From: a virus
IMG/VR virus record: IMGVR_UViG_3300025070_000098
Location: 1-37,540 of that record
DNA length: 37,540 nucleotides
Direction: 5' to 3' (one strand)
The position numbers were made by a program, and so were the translations under genes. Positions 17,029-25,205 of the stretch are shown here, piece after piece. Each line of letters starts with the position of its first letter. The first letter of the stretch is position 1. A model generated the notes under the pieces. That model was not told where the DNA came from. It ran no database searches and saw only the letters and a list, made by a program, of their open reading frames with translations.

Positions 17029-17217
17029 TTACACCTCCAGTGGTTCTGCATAAACCAAAGCATCTTCTGGACAAGTATTGCGAATGACTTCAAGAACACT
17101 CATAAACTGATCTACAGTATCACAAATAATCTCTTTGGTGTCTCCTTCACTAGAATAGATGTAGAATGTGCGTTTGGTAGGGTCTACAACACAACGTGTG
17201 AGAAACTCGTCTTGCAT
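17029..17217 (-). CDS. Small conserved hypothetical protein, 62 aa
   Basis: A 62-residue protein (starts MQDEFLTRCVVDPTKRTFYI) with predicted alternating strands and one helix, followed by ALVYAEPLEV. It resembles short proteins of T4-like cyanophages of unknown function. It is the first gene of the operon that continues with the Phd-like gene and three tRNAs, under the consensus promoter at 17242-17270. Its end contains the strong ribosome binding site of the next gene. Confidence 0.65.
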   Translation of the reverse strand: MQDEFLTRCVVDPTKRTFYIYSSEGDTKEIICDTVDQFMSVLEVIRNTCPEDALVYAEPLEV

Positions 17218-17241
17218 GATGCCTTGGTTGCTTACTCATAT

Positions 17242-17270
17242 ATTATAGAGCATTCAGGCACGGGTGTCAA
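17242..17270 (-). promoter_or_regulatory. Consensus vegetative promoter of the antitoxin-tRNA operon
   Basis: The minus strand has TTGACA (17270-17265), exactly 17 bases, then TATAAT (17247-17242): a perfect sigma-70-type promoter 25 bases before the ATG at 17217. An imperfect hairpin (GGCAC/GTGCC) spans the -35 region and could end transcription from the upstream structural genes. Confidence 0.85.
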
Positions 17271-17278
17271 CTGTGCCA

Positions 17279-19006
17279 CTAAGAGAAGCGGTTCCTAACG
17301 CCATTATATAAAGATTGAACTTCATTTGATGTTAGTGCTCTGTTATATACACGAAACAGGGATAATTCCATTGGAATTCGATAAAGATTATTACTTTTCC
17401 ATCCAGCAATTCTTCCGTTACCAGAATTAAAGTTTCTATCTGATGAATCTTCGTTTGTGGGTAAAATTTTCGTTAATGATTGAAGATTGCCATTAATATA
17501 AATTTTGTTATTTGTATACGAAACATCAGATCTCATTTCAAATACATAATGAATAAAATTATCAATCAGACCTAAATTATTAACATTCGTAGAATTAATA
17601 CCATAAAGATCGCTATTACTAGTGTTAAATCCTAATGCAATTGGTGTTCCATTACCTGAAATGGGACCAGACCATACACTATACTTATTCCAACCAAATA
17701 GTATATGTCCTTCTAGATCAGTGGTATCAATATCCGATTCTAATCTTGCAAGTAATTCTACTGTAACTGTAGGTGTATTAGATGTGACATTAGCAACTGT
17801 AAAATCTATAAAATCATCAGTGCCATCAAAATCAAAGCGATTTCGTTCTTCCGATATAGGATCTCGTATGAAATTTGCTGGTGGACTACCACCAAGATTC
17901 GAATCATTATTATCAGTCAAATCATACCAAATAGTTCCTGATCCATAATATGAAGAATTGTTTGATGCATCCAAATGAAGGAAAAGACCTTGAGGAATAG
18001 GTAATCCTCCTGGAGTATCTAAATTTTGAATTGCACTAATTGCAGAAGCATTTTTTGTTTTTCTTATGTTAACTTCATTTTTAGTATTTTGTATCCCCCA
18101 ATGAGATAATTCTTTTTCCGATTTATTATCTTTTAAAGTATTAAGTGTATCACGAAGTGAATCTCGTTCTATTCTTTTTTCTATAATTTGGTCGTAAAGA
18201 GAATTAATTTCAGTTCTAATTTCAACACACCTATTTTGTGCTGCTACACCTGTAAGAGACGTGTTTGTTGCTAGAAGACCACCTGCTCCAGGATAAGACC
18301 AACCAATAGCTGGAGTTCCTAGTCCATGTGTTGCTGCTGGAGTTGTAAGATCAAATCTTCCATCACCAATGTTCGCACCACTGCCATCAGTTCCCAGACC
18401 AGTTACAGCACCAGAAGTATTTCTAAATTCTTTATTATCTCTTACATTTCTATATCCATATCCAGAATATGATGAATCTAATATTACAGTACTATCTGGA
18501 TCAAAAGGATTTTCTGCTCCAGCATCATAACCAGGTCCTGCCATTTTTTCATATATTTTTACAAATTCAACATCATTATTAATAGTAGTAATTGATGAGA
18601 ATGATGATACAACACCTACATTTCCAACACTGTGTGCAATTCCAGGATTACAATTGCGACCTGTTGCTTCAGTTGATAAAGTTACTATTTGTTGTTTTAA
18701 TAAATTAATATCATTATTGAAAGTAATGATTTTATTGTCAACCGATGCACATAGTTTTCGTAAAACCTCTGCGTTATTTTTTATTTCTCGTTCTTTATCA
18801 GAAATTACATTTTCATCATAAAAAGTTTCCTTTGGTGTATATTGTGTTTTTGACCAAGTCCCATCTTCAGATTGTTCAATCTTATCAAATATAAGACCTT
18901 CTGGTGCTGTTTCGTCCGATTGCTTATCAAAAGCACCATCTAAAGAGTTTTGCTCATTTTCAAGAATTTTTATCCCTTGTCTTCTTATTGAGTCATCAAT
19001 ATCCAT
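17279..19006 (-). CDS. Virion structural protein with LamG-like lectin domain
   Basis: A 575-residue protein. Residues 1-340 are a structural region with two helical/coiled segments (about 75-110, and 263-325 with EIRTEINSLYDQIIEKRIER) around a Gly/Ser-rich part. The last ~230 residues form a concanavalin A/LamG-like jelly roll: LFLHLDASNNSSYYGSGTIW (about 342-361), RFDFDGTDDFIDF, TVELLARL, the central HYVFEMRS and NKIYINGNLQ strands, and the end ELSLFRVYNRALTSNEVQSL, a hallmark of this fold. Such domains bind carbohydrates, so host surface binding is likely. It starts directly after the stop of the short S74 fibre, with GGAGAA before the ATG, in the same late operon. Confidence 0.8.
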   Translation of the reverse strand: MDIDDSIRRQGIKILENEQNSLDGAFDKQSDETAPEGLIFDKIEQSEDGTWSKTQYTPKETFYDENVISDKEREIKNNAEVLRKLCASVDNKIITFNNDINLLKQQIVTLSTEATGRNCNPGIAHSVGNVGVVSSFSSITTINNDVEFVKIYEKMAGPGYDAGAENPFDPDSTVILDSSYSGYGYRNVRDNKEFRNTSGAVTGLGTDGSGANIGDGRFDLTTPAATHGLGTPAIGWSYPGAGGLLATNTSLTGVAAQNRCVEIRTEINSLYDQIIEKRIERDSLRDTLNTLKDNKSEKELSHWGIQNTKNEVNIRKTKNASAISAIQNLDTPGGLPIPQGLFLHLDASNNSSYYGSGTIWYDLTDNNDSNLGGSPPANFIRDPISEERNRFDFDGTDDFIDFTVANVTSNTPTVTVELLARLESDIDTTDLEGHILFGWNKYSVWSGPISGNGTPIALGFNTSNSDLYGINSTNVNNLGLIDNFIHYVFEMRSDVSYTNNKIYINGNLQSLTKILPTNEDSSDRNFNSGNGRIAGWKSNNLYRIPMELSLFRVYNRALTSNEVQSLYNGVRNRFS

Positions 19007-19807
19007 TTAATTCTCCAACGCAATAATTCTTGTTTTTAATAATTCTATTTCTTTTTGTTGTTCTTGAACTGCACCAACTAGTAATGCTGTAAGTTTATCA
19101 TATTTTATTGATTTATATGATTTATCGTAAAATACTTTAGTTCCAGTCACTTCCGGAACATATTTATCCATTTCCTGTGCAATGAACCCTATTTCTCTTT
19201 TTAACACATCATTTTCATCACGATGATCTTTTAAAAAGATAGAAGGTATTTTTTCCTCTCTCCAATCAAATGAAACGGGATTTAGTTGCATGATTTTATT
19301 TAAACATTCTAAATCATCAAGTCTTTTAATATTTTTTTTCAGTCTAATATCAGAATGCCCGTGAGCTATTGTTTCAACTGGACTACCATTTAAAAACCAA
19401 AAACCGTTCAATAAACCTTTAGCTGCACAATTATTTGATGATGGAGTTACTTCTTTAGTCCCTGGAACAATTTTTGAATACAATCCTGTAATTTTCTGGC
19501 AAACAGCATTATATGATGCTTCTAAAGCACCCAAAGATAAGTTTGAACCAATCTTAATGTGTGATCCTGTATTATTATAAATTCCAACATGATTATTCAA
19601 TCCAATTGAATTGAAAGATAATGGCGATGTAATAGAGGGTCCACAAACTAATGAAGCAGTGAATGGCAATGCAGTAGCACCTGCACCAAAGTGTCCCTTA
19701 TGGCATGATAATGATCCTGGTTCCCAAAGACCAAGAGGTAATTGTAAAGCGCCACCACCAAGTGGAGTTATTATATCGATACTACCTACTGTCAGACTAT
19801 CAATCAT
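19007..19807 (-). CDS. Short fibre-like protein with S74 chaperone domain
   Basis: A 266-residue protein beginning MIDSLTVGSIDIITPLGGGA. The N-terminal part is a glycine-rich beta structure. The C-terminal ~115 residues are a peptidase S74 intramolecular chaperone: cleavage site HSDIRLKKNIKRL, then NPVSFDWRE, REIGFIAQEMDKYVPE, and a final coiled coil QEQQKEIELLKTRIIALEN. The domain helps trimerise fibres and is removed autocatalytically before the serine. The ATG at 19807 is preferred over one at 19846 because GAGGG precedes it and because it lies after the stop of the upstream gene. Confidence 0.85.
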   Translation of the reverse strand: MIDSLTVGSIDIITPLGGGALQLPLGLWEPGSLSCHKGHFGAGATALPFTASLVCGPSITSPLSFNSIGLNNHVGIYNNTGSHIKIGSNLSLGALEASYNAVCQKITGLYSKIVPGTKEVTPSSNNCAAKGLLNGFWFLNGSPVETIAHGHSDIRLKKNIKRLDDLECLNKIMQLNPVSFDWREEKIPSIFLKDHRDENDVLKREIGFIAQEMDKYVPEVTGTKVFYDKSYKSIKYDKLTALLVGAVQEQQKEIELLKTRIIALEN

Positions 19808-19820
19808 TTTGTTTCCCTCG

Positions 19821-20396
19821 TTATTTGCAAGATTGTAAGATAGCATTCGTAATAGATGCCCAGTTTCCTGAAAGAATGGCTTTCAAAAATCCTGCGCTAG
19901 CAACAGAACTTCCTTTAGAGAAACCACCACTAATCATAACTGAACCTACAAAATTTATATTGCCTTCACTTATGATACACATTCTACTTGCAGAAACTCT
20001 GAACTCACCACCAGTAGATAATTGTAAATATCCATTACATTCTGCCATTATATTACCTTTACCTGCCTCACCATCACTGGCAGTAAAGTAAATATTTCTA
20101 CCTTTCAGAAAAATATCTCCTGCTTCTGCGTTTAAAACAATATCTCCAGACTTAGCAACAATTGCTTTACTAGTTAAACCTTGCTTAGATGGATCTCCGT
20201 TAACACCAACTACTTCTCCACTAAATCCTTGAATAACTTCTTTATAATTGCCGTTTTTTGCATGTGTAAGAGTATTTCCACCAGAAGTTATAGTTGTCAA
20301 ATCGCGTTTATGATCAACACTATCCACTTCAAGTGGTCCACAATGAATAAGTGCATGTGGATTTCTTGCTAATGTATAATCGGGTGCATTTGCCAT
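19821..20396 (-). CDS. Baseplate spike-like beta-helix protein
   Basis: A 191-residue protein. The central part (about 85-150) has short beta repeats, GDIVLNAEAGDIFLKGRNIY, then GNIMAECNGYLQLSTGGEF and ISEGNINFVGSVMISGG, which resemble the C-terminal triple-stranded beta-helix of T4 gp5 and of VgrG spikes. The neighbouring gp5-like protein (23309-23851) has only the OB fold, so this gene could supply the needle as a separate subunit. It is preceded by a late-type promoter motif and followed by the short S74 fibre gene. Confidence 0.65.
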   Translation of the reverse strand: MANAPDYTLARNPHALIHCGPLEVDSVDHKRDLTTITSGGNTLTHAKNGNYKEVIQGFSGEVVGVNGDPSKQGLTSKAIVAKSGDIVLNAEAGDIFLKGRNIYFTASDGEAGKGNIMAECNGYLQLSTGGEFRVSASRMCIISEGNINFVGSVMISGGFSKGSSVASAGFLKAILSGNWASITNAILQSCK

Positions 20397-20415
20397 ATTA
20401 TATTATTATTTTAAG

Positions 20416-20425
20416 TATTTATTAG
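20416..20425 (-). promoter_or_regulatory. Late-type promoter motif before the spike gene
   Basis: The minus strand reads CTAATAAATA, 20 bases before the ATG at 20396, overlapping the stop codon of the upstream structural gene (20422-20424). Confidence 0.6.
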
Positions 20426-23268
20426 TAACCAGAATATCCGGAGGAGGACGATACATCACTAGATGATGATGAATTAGTGCTACTAGATGGCGATGAATTA
20501 GTGCTACTAGATGTGTTTGAATCAGTAGATGGTGATGAATTAGTGCTACTAGATGTGTTTGAATCAGTAGATGATGGAGAACTAGTGCTACTAGATGTGT
20601 TTGAATTAGTATATGATGCTGAAGTAGATCCAACAACTCTTTGCATATTCTCTAAACTTTCTAATACAGTATCATAAATTATTTGATGAGGTTGAATAGT
20701 ATGGACCGCACCAACCATTTTTCTTTTGGTATCAGGGTGATAATGGAATGGACCTGAATATGCATCTCCATTTACATAACCAATATTTGGTCTAGTTTTT
20801 CCAACACAATCAATAACTTGAACTAATTTATTAGAGTCGACAAGTTTATCATTCTCATTTTCCAAGAAAATATTTAGTGGAATAAACTTCAATCTTGCCC
20901 TAAATTCTGCACCTGCTCCACTTTTACTAATTATAGAAATATTAGGTATAGTTGTATATCCGTATCCAGTTTCAAGAATATTAAAAGCAACAATTTGCCC
21001 CAATGGATTAATATCAACATAAAATTCTCCACCATCACCATCACTTATAACAACCGTATCACCACCAGTATATCCAATACCAGTTGAAATGATATCAACA
21101 TCGCTAATAATTGCAACAGTATCTCCAGTGCCTGGTTGAGTAGTGTCAGAACTACCAGGATCTGTAGGATTAGTAGGATCTTCAATTATAACTGATGGAG
21201 GATCTACTATTGGATTATTGGGATCTGTGGGATCTGTTATTGGATTATTGGGATCTGTGGGATCTGTTATTGGATTATTAGGATCTATTGTTGGATCATT
21301 GGGATCTGTGGGATCTGTTATTGGATTATTAGGATCTATTGTTGGATCATTAGGATCTATGGGATACGTTATTGGATTATTAGGATCAAGTTGTTTAGAT
21401 ACAACTATATTGAGTGTTCTAACATCAGTTTGAATAATCGATCCTTCATTCTGACTTTTAATACCATTATCATTTTCTGCTACTAATCTATAAGTTAAAG
21501 TAACTCCATTTCCATTTGATGGAATCACTATATCTTGTGGAATAACTACTGTTAAAGATCCATTTGCAGGGATTTTGGTTATAGTGTTATCAAAAGTAGT
21601 ATTTTGTAAAGTAGTTTTTTCAGAATTTGTCGTTTTCCAATCAAGTGTTACAAGATCACCAGGAGTAGCTTTATATGATGTTGCTTTAAACAATGTAATT
21701 TTTGGCGGAAGTATATTAATTGGTTCATCTACTTGTCCATTTCTTAAAACAGTTATAATAATTGTTTTTTCTGTGACTTGAGTTGAAGAATTTTTATTAT
21801 TATTGCTAGCAACTAAAGTTATCTTCTTTGTTGTTAAATTTTCTTCGGGACCGAAAGAGACCTCTGATTCTAAAATTGGGAAACTTACAGTACCAACATT
21901 AGGTAAATCATCATATAATTCCATACCTTTTATATAAATTTTATCAGCATTTATCACACTCCAATTTAAACTTATAGTTCCATCAACTTGTAATGGATTT
22001 GGTGATCCAAAAAATGTTTCAATAACGGGTGATCCACCATTATAACTATTATTATAATCCGATCCTGGATTGTCTATTACAATCTCTGATATACTTCCAG
22101 TTTGATATCCATCTGCATCTAATTCCATAATAACAAATCCAGATGCATTAGATCCACAACCTGCTGGATCAACAATTTGCACAAAAGGTGGTGTCGTATA
22201 ATCACTTCCACCACTTATAAGATTTGTCCCTATAACTTGCCCGATTGTATTAACAACAGCATCTGCAACTGCACCAGATCCACCACCACCAAAAATTTTA
22301 ACCTGGGGTAATCCACATTCAAATGTTCCTGTATAACATTCACCTGGACTTTGTGATGAATTACCATCTTCACCAAAGAAATCGTCTAATAAACCATCCG
22401 CACCTGCAGTGATTTCTCCTGCAAATGATGGGGAAATACCAAAATTGAAATTTGAAAAATTATCTTTTTCTGTTTTAGATGGTCCACCCCAAGGCGATAG
22501 TGAAAATTCTTTAATTTCTGGACACTCTGGACCACCACATAAGAAACCTTGGAATCCAAGAATAAAATCAATAGCAGAAGAAACAGAACCAAAGATTTTA
22601 CCAACACCACCCAAAATATCATTAATGTTATCAAAAATAGGTTCCAATATTTTATCAATATCACCAACTAACCTATTAATGAGTGCATTAGTCCATTGTT
22701 CCATAGCACAAAATGGTGCCTGCACAATTTGTCCGATAAGTGAGTATAAGAAATCACCAACTAATCCAAATAATCCTTTAATTATTTTTTCAAAAGAACA
22801 GAAAATTTGATCTACGATTGCAGCAACAATAGATTCCTTAATTGTTTTCAAGAAATTTGTCATAATCATTTCAAGAGCTGCACTAATAAGTGATTTAATC
22901 TTATTAAGAATCCAATTTCTTAATCTTTGAACTAATGATTTTAAGACTCCAGCAATAGCACCAGTAATAGCATAAATTGTACTCTTTAAATTTGAAACAG
23001 CATTTGTTGCCGCATTAATATAGAAGTTACCATACTTTTGAATACCACGTAAGACAACAAAAATTTTCTGTATATTAGTATTAATTTCTCCCAATTTTCC
23101 TTGAGATGAACATGGATCACCCTTTTGGTAAATTTCATCATCTAGTATTTTGGATTTATTATCTATTGCACTACGCCAATACTGCTGCCCAAATAAATTC
23201 TGTGCTTCCTCAGAAGTTGCATTACCACCATAAGGTGTGTGACTAGTTGTTACATTTGATTTTGCCAT
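20422..23268 (-). CDS. Large virion structural protein with repeats
   Basis: A 948-residue protein. Residues about 80-260 are long amphipathic/hydrophobic helices (ITGAIAGVLKSLVQRLRNWI, then further such segments), unusual for a virion protein and possibly membrane-active or packed in the hub. Next come beta-rich Ig-like domains (420-620), a linker of repeated NPITDPTDPN units (about 630-695), a beta domain, then GYVNGDAYSGPFHYHPDTKR followed by KMVGAVHTIQPHQIIYDT, a signature I recall from cyanophage structural proteins, and a Ser/Thr/Asn-rich tail of 14-residue repeats ending SGYSGY. It lies between the gp5 OB and spike genes, so it is probably part of the hub or attached fibre. AGGAGG precedes the ATG. 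Confidence 0.75.
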   Translation of the reverse strand: MAKSNVTTSHTPYGGNATSEEAQNLFGQQYWRSAIDNKSKILDDEIYQKGDPCSSQGKLGEINTNIQKIFVVLRGIQKYGNFYINAATNAVSNLKSTIYAITGAIAGVLKSLVQRLRNWILNKIKSLISAALEMIMTNFLKTIKESIVAAIVDQIFCSFEKIIKGLFGLVGDFLYSLIGQIVQAPFCAMEQWTNALINRLVGDIDKILEPIFDNINDILGGVGKIFGSVSSAIDFILGFQGFLCGGPECPEIKEFSLSPWGGPSKTEKDNFSNFNFGISPSFAGEITAGADGLLDDFFGEDGNSSQSPGECYTGTFECGLPQVKIFGGGGSGAVADAVVNTIGQVIGTNLISGGSDYTTPPFVQIVDPAGCGSNASGFVIMELDADGYQTGSISEIVIDNPGSDYNNSYNGGSPVIETFFGSPNPLQVDGTISLNWSVINADKIYIKGMELYDDLPNVGTVSFPILESEVSFGPEENLTTKKITLVASNNNKNSSTQVTEKTIIITVLRNGQVDEPINILPPKITLFKATSYKATPGDLVTLDWKTTNSEKTTLQNTTFDNTITKIPANGSLTVVIPQDIVIPSNGNGVTLTYRLVAENDNGIKSQNEGSIIQTDVRTLNIVVSKQLDPNNPITYPIDPNDPTIDPNNPITDPTDPNDPTIDPNNPITDPTDPNNPITDPTDPNNPIVDPPSVIIEDPTNPTDPGSSDTTQPGTGDTVAIISDVDIISTGIGYTGGDTVVISDGDGGEFYVDINPLGQIVAFNILETGYGYTTIPNISIISKSGAGAEFRARLKFIPLNIFLENENDKLVDSNKLVQVIDCVGKTRPNIGYVNGDAYSGPFHYHPDTKRKMVGAVHTIQPHQIIYDTVLESLENMQRVVGSTSASYTNSNTSSSTSSPSSTDSNTSSSTNSSPSTDSNTSSSTNSSPSSSTNSSSSSDVSSSSGYSGY
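20468..20617. repeat. 42-bp tandem coding repeats (Ser/Thr/Asn-rich tail)
   Basis: A unit beginning gatgaattagtgctactaga on the plus strand recurs at 20492, 20534 and 20576 at 42-base spacing (with a shortened copy at 20468). It encodes 14-residue Ser/Thr/Asn repeats on the minus strand. Unit number may vary by slippage or recombination. Confidence 0.85.
21209..21388. repeat. Nested 30-bp and 51-bp tandem coding repeats
   Basis: The unit beginning tattggattattgggatct occurs at 21209 and 21239 (30-base period), then expands to two 51-base units with an inserted 21-base segment, and ends with a partial copy near 21371. All periods are multiples of three, keeping the Pro/Asp/Asn-rich linker in frame. 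Confidence 0.85.
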
Positions 23269-23293
23269 CTATAATTTTACCTCCTTATGCTCG

Positions 23294-23301
23294 TATTTAT
23301 C
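23294..23301 (-). promoter_or_regulatory. Late-type promoter motif before the 948-aa gene
   Basis: The minus strand reads GATAAATA, 25 bases before the ATG at 23268 and inside the short gap after the gp5-like gene. AGGAGG lies between it and the start codon. Confidence 0.65.
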
Positions 23302-23308
23302 AATCATA

Positions 23309-23851
23309 TTATATTCCACTAGGTATTGATGCTCGTGTTGGTTTCTTCGTATAAAAATCAGTCTCTGGAAGTTGAGCTGGAGATTGAGAATCATTCCCCT
23401 TTCCACCTGCAGTCACAAATGGAGCAGGTTTTATATCATCCCAATAAGGATATAATTCTTGAAATTCAGTGCTTTTCTTCTCTCCAGCTTCATCGGCAGT
23501 TAAAAGGTCATCTTTAGCAAATGTTGTAGGCAAAACTCCCATAATAACGGGATCTTTCAAAGTAGTTCCATCCACACGGAGAAATATACCAATAACCATC
23601 TCACCACCTATAAGTGCAGTTGACATCATATTCAAATTTCCATGACTATTTGGATGCAACACATGTGCATAATCTAGTGTGGAGTCGGGATTTATATTTC
23701 CATCAGGAGAATGTATCCCCATGATTCTAACTCGCACTCTAGATCCTAATCTGGTTAGATCTCTTTTATTTTTTTCTTGTTTTGGTGCAACTTGTCCAAT
23801 AAAAAATATTGGAGTAGATCTAAGAAGACCGTTATTTCTTTCCATTGACAT
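23309..23851 (-). CDS. 5: Baseplate hub OB-fold protein, gp5-like
   Basis: A 180-residue protein matching the N-terminal OB fold of T4 gp5: FFIGQV, the strand GSRVRVRIMGIHSPD, the DYAHVLHPNSHG segment, MVIGIFLRVDG and the closing DPVIMGVLP. In T4 this domain sits on the gp27 trimer. T4 gp5 continues with a lysozyme domain and a beta-helix needle; both are missing here. The protein instead ends in a Pro/Thr-rich tail. The start at 23851 is chosen over 23893, which would overlap gp27 by 38 bases; GGAGG lies 12 bases upstream. Confidence 0.8.
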   Translation of the reverse strand: MSMERNNGLLRSTPIFFIGQVAPKQEKNKRDLTRLGSRVRVRIMGIHSPDGNINPDSTLDYAHVLHPNSHGNLNMMSTALIGGEMVIGIFLRVDGTTLKDPVIMGVLPTTFAKDDLLTADEAGEKKSTEFQELYPYWDDIKPAPFVTAGGKGNDSQSPAQLPETDFYTKKPTRASIPSGI

Positions 23852-23855
23852 TGGA

Positions 23856-25199
23856 TTAATTATCCTCCGAACTATATATTCCATCAGTATCACGAACGAT
23901 GGTCATATGAGTTAATGATCCAGTTTGTCCAGTTCCATTAAACTTATGTGACAAATGCATAATTAAATATCTTCCACTAAGTTTTTCATCACTTGCACCT
24001 TGTTCTGGTTGCGCGGTTTTTTTCATCCAAGCACAATCAATAACTTGTCCAACACGTAACTCAAGATTGCAAGGAACAACGATATCGATAATTTTATTTA
24101 AAAGAGAATTATATCTCGTTAATGCTTGAACTCTCCAAATTTCTGGATTATTGTTTATTTCTGAAGAAATACCAACGTTACCGCTATCATATGCAAAGAA
24201 ATCAACATATGTTGAAGGATTCACCATTTTTTCTACAATCTCAGTTTGAAGAGAGTTTCCACCAAGATTAAATCCACCATCTTCTACTACTTTTAATGTT
24301 TCGTTCCAGTTAAGAGTTACTGGATTAAATGTTGCATGATTCATTTCCTCACCATAATTAAGTGATTTGAATAAATCTCTCATACTAGATTTGACTTGGT
24401 ATTCCAATATTCTAAAATTAGATCCTTCACAAAATGTTGCTGTTCCACCACTAACATAAGCAAATGCTGATGGTTGATTAATTAAATTGTCAATACCTTT
24501 AAAATTGAACCCATCTTGTGTTTCAAAGAAAAAACATCCAGGTTTTGCATTTGCAGGAATTGCAGGAATTGCCTGCCGTGCTAAAGAAATAATTACATCA
24601 AAAGGTTTTCTACCTTGCCCACTTTCAGTGCATTTATTTACAGTGTCATCATATCTTTCCATACCTCCGGGATCTATACCAAGTCCACCATTTTCTGGTG
24701 AACCTGCTATGAGATCAATTATGTTATCACGAATTTTATTCACATATGTTTTATATGCTTTAGTTTTTTCATTATTAATTGCATATTGTGGTCTCAATTT
24801 AAATGTTAAGATTTCCACCTTATCAGAATCAAGCACAAGAGGTATATCTAAAATCTTCCATGGATTATCTACACTAAACTCTAAACCATCACCTTCAATA
24901 TTAGATTGTTTTGATGGATGAGATATTTTAACTGTTAAAGTTTTTCCCTTCAATGTCTCCGCAGATGACCGTATTGTTCCCAATCTTTCTTGGAGATCTT
25001 CTTGAGCACCTGCCAAGACAGCATAACCGGTATCAATAAAAAGTAAATTTGCAGTAGTATATGGTGATAATAATGATTCAAAATATTCAAATTGCAAAAA
25101 TCCGCCAAGAAGTTCTATTTCTTCATTCTGACCTGTGGTTAGATTTAAATCATCTATACTTAATTGTGTTATTGTTGCGGGACTTGACCAGTTTGACAT
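23856..25199 (-). CDS. 27: Baseplate hub protein gp27-like
   Basis: A 447-residue protein placed directly before the gp5 OB gene, as expected for the trimeric ring of the tail hub. It has the tube-like beta domains of gp27/VgrG proteins: an N-terminal IELLGGFLQFEYFESLLSPY, FFFETQDGFNFKGIDNLI in the middle (about 225-242), and a final domain with CNLELRVGQVIDCAW and RYLIMHLSHKFNGTGQTGSL. T4 gp27 is 391 residues, so this one is somewhat longer. AAGGAGA precedes the ATG by a proper distance. Confidence 0.8.
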   Translation of the reverse strand: MSNWSSPATITQLSIDDLNLTTGQNEEIELLGGFLQFEYFESLLSPYTTANLLFIDTGYAVLAGAQEDLQERLGTIRSSAETLKGKTLTVKISHPSKQSNIEGDGLEFSVDNPWKILDIPLVLDSDKVEILTFKLRPQYAINNEKTKAYKTYVNKIRDNIIDLIAGSPENGGLGIDPGGMERYDDTVNKCTESGQGRKPFDVIISLARQAIPAIPANAKPGCFFFETQDGFNFKGIDNLINQPSAFAYVSGGTATFCEGSNFRILEYQVKSSMRDLFKSLNYGEEMNHATFNPVTLNWNETLKVVEDGGFNLGGNSLQTEIVEKMVNPSTYVDFFAYDSGNVGISSEINNNPEIWRVQALTRYNSLLNKIIDIVVPCNLELRVGQVIDCAWMKKTAQPEQGASDEKLSGRYLIMHLSHKFNGTGQTGSLTHMTIVRDTDGIYSSEDN

Positions 25200-25205
25200 T
25201 GCTTA

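Noticed and set aside
17248-17280. GGCAC/GTGCC hairpin as terminator after the LamG-like gene
   Set aside because: Only five base pairs, an 11-base loop and no U-run; it coincides with the promoter, so it is mentioned there only.
20406-20636. Minus-strand frame rich in His and Leu, and plus-strand frame at 20477-20677
   Set aside because: Low-complexity shadows of the Ser/Thr/Asn repeats of the 948-aa gene in other frames.
21209-21388. Direct repeats that might be a CRISPR array
   Set aside because: Copies are contiguous, periods are multiples of three and all lie in a coding frame; no spacers.
21143-21433. Plus-strand open frame with Gly-Leu-Leu-Gly-Ser repeats
   Set aside because: Antisense reading of the tandem repeat linker; no ribosome binding site or promoter.
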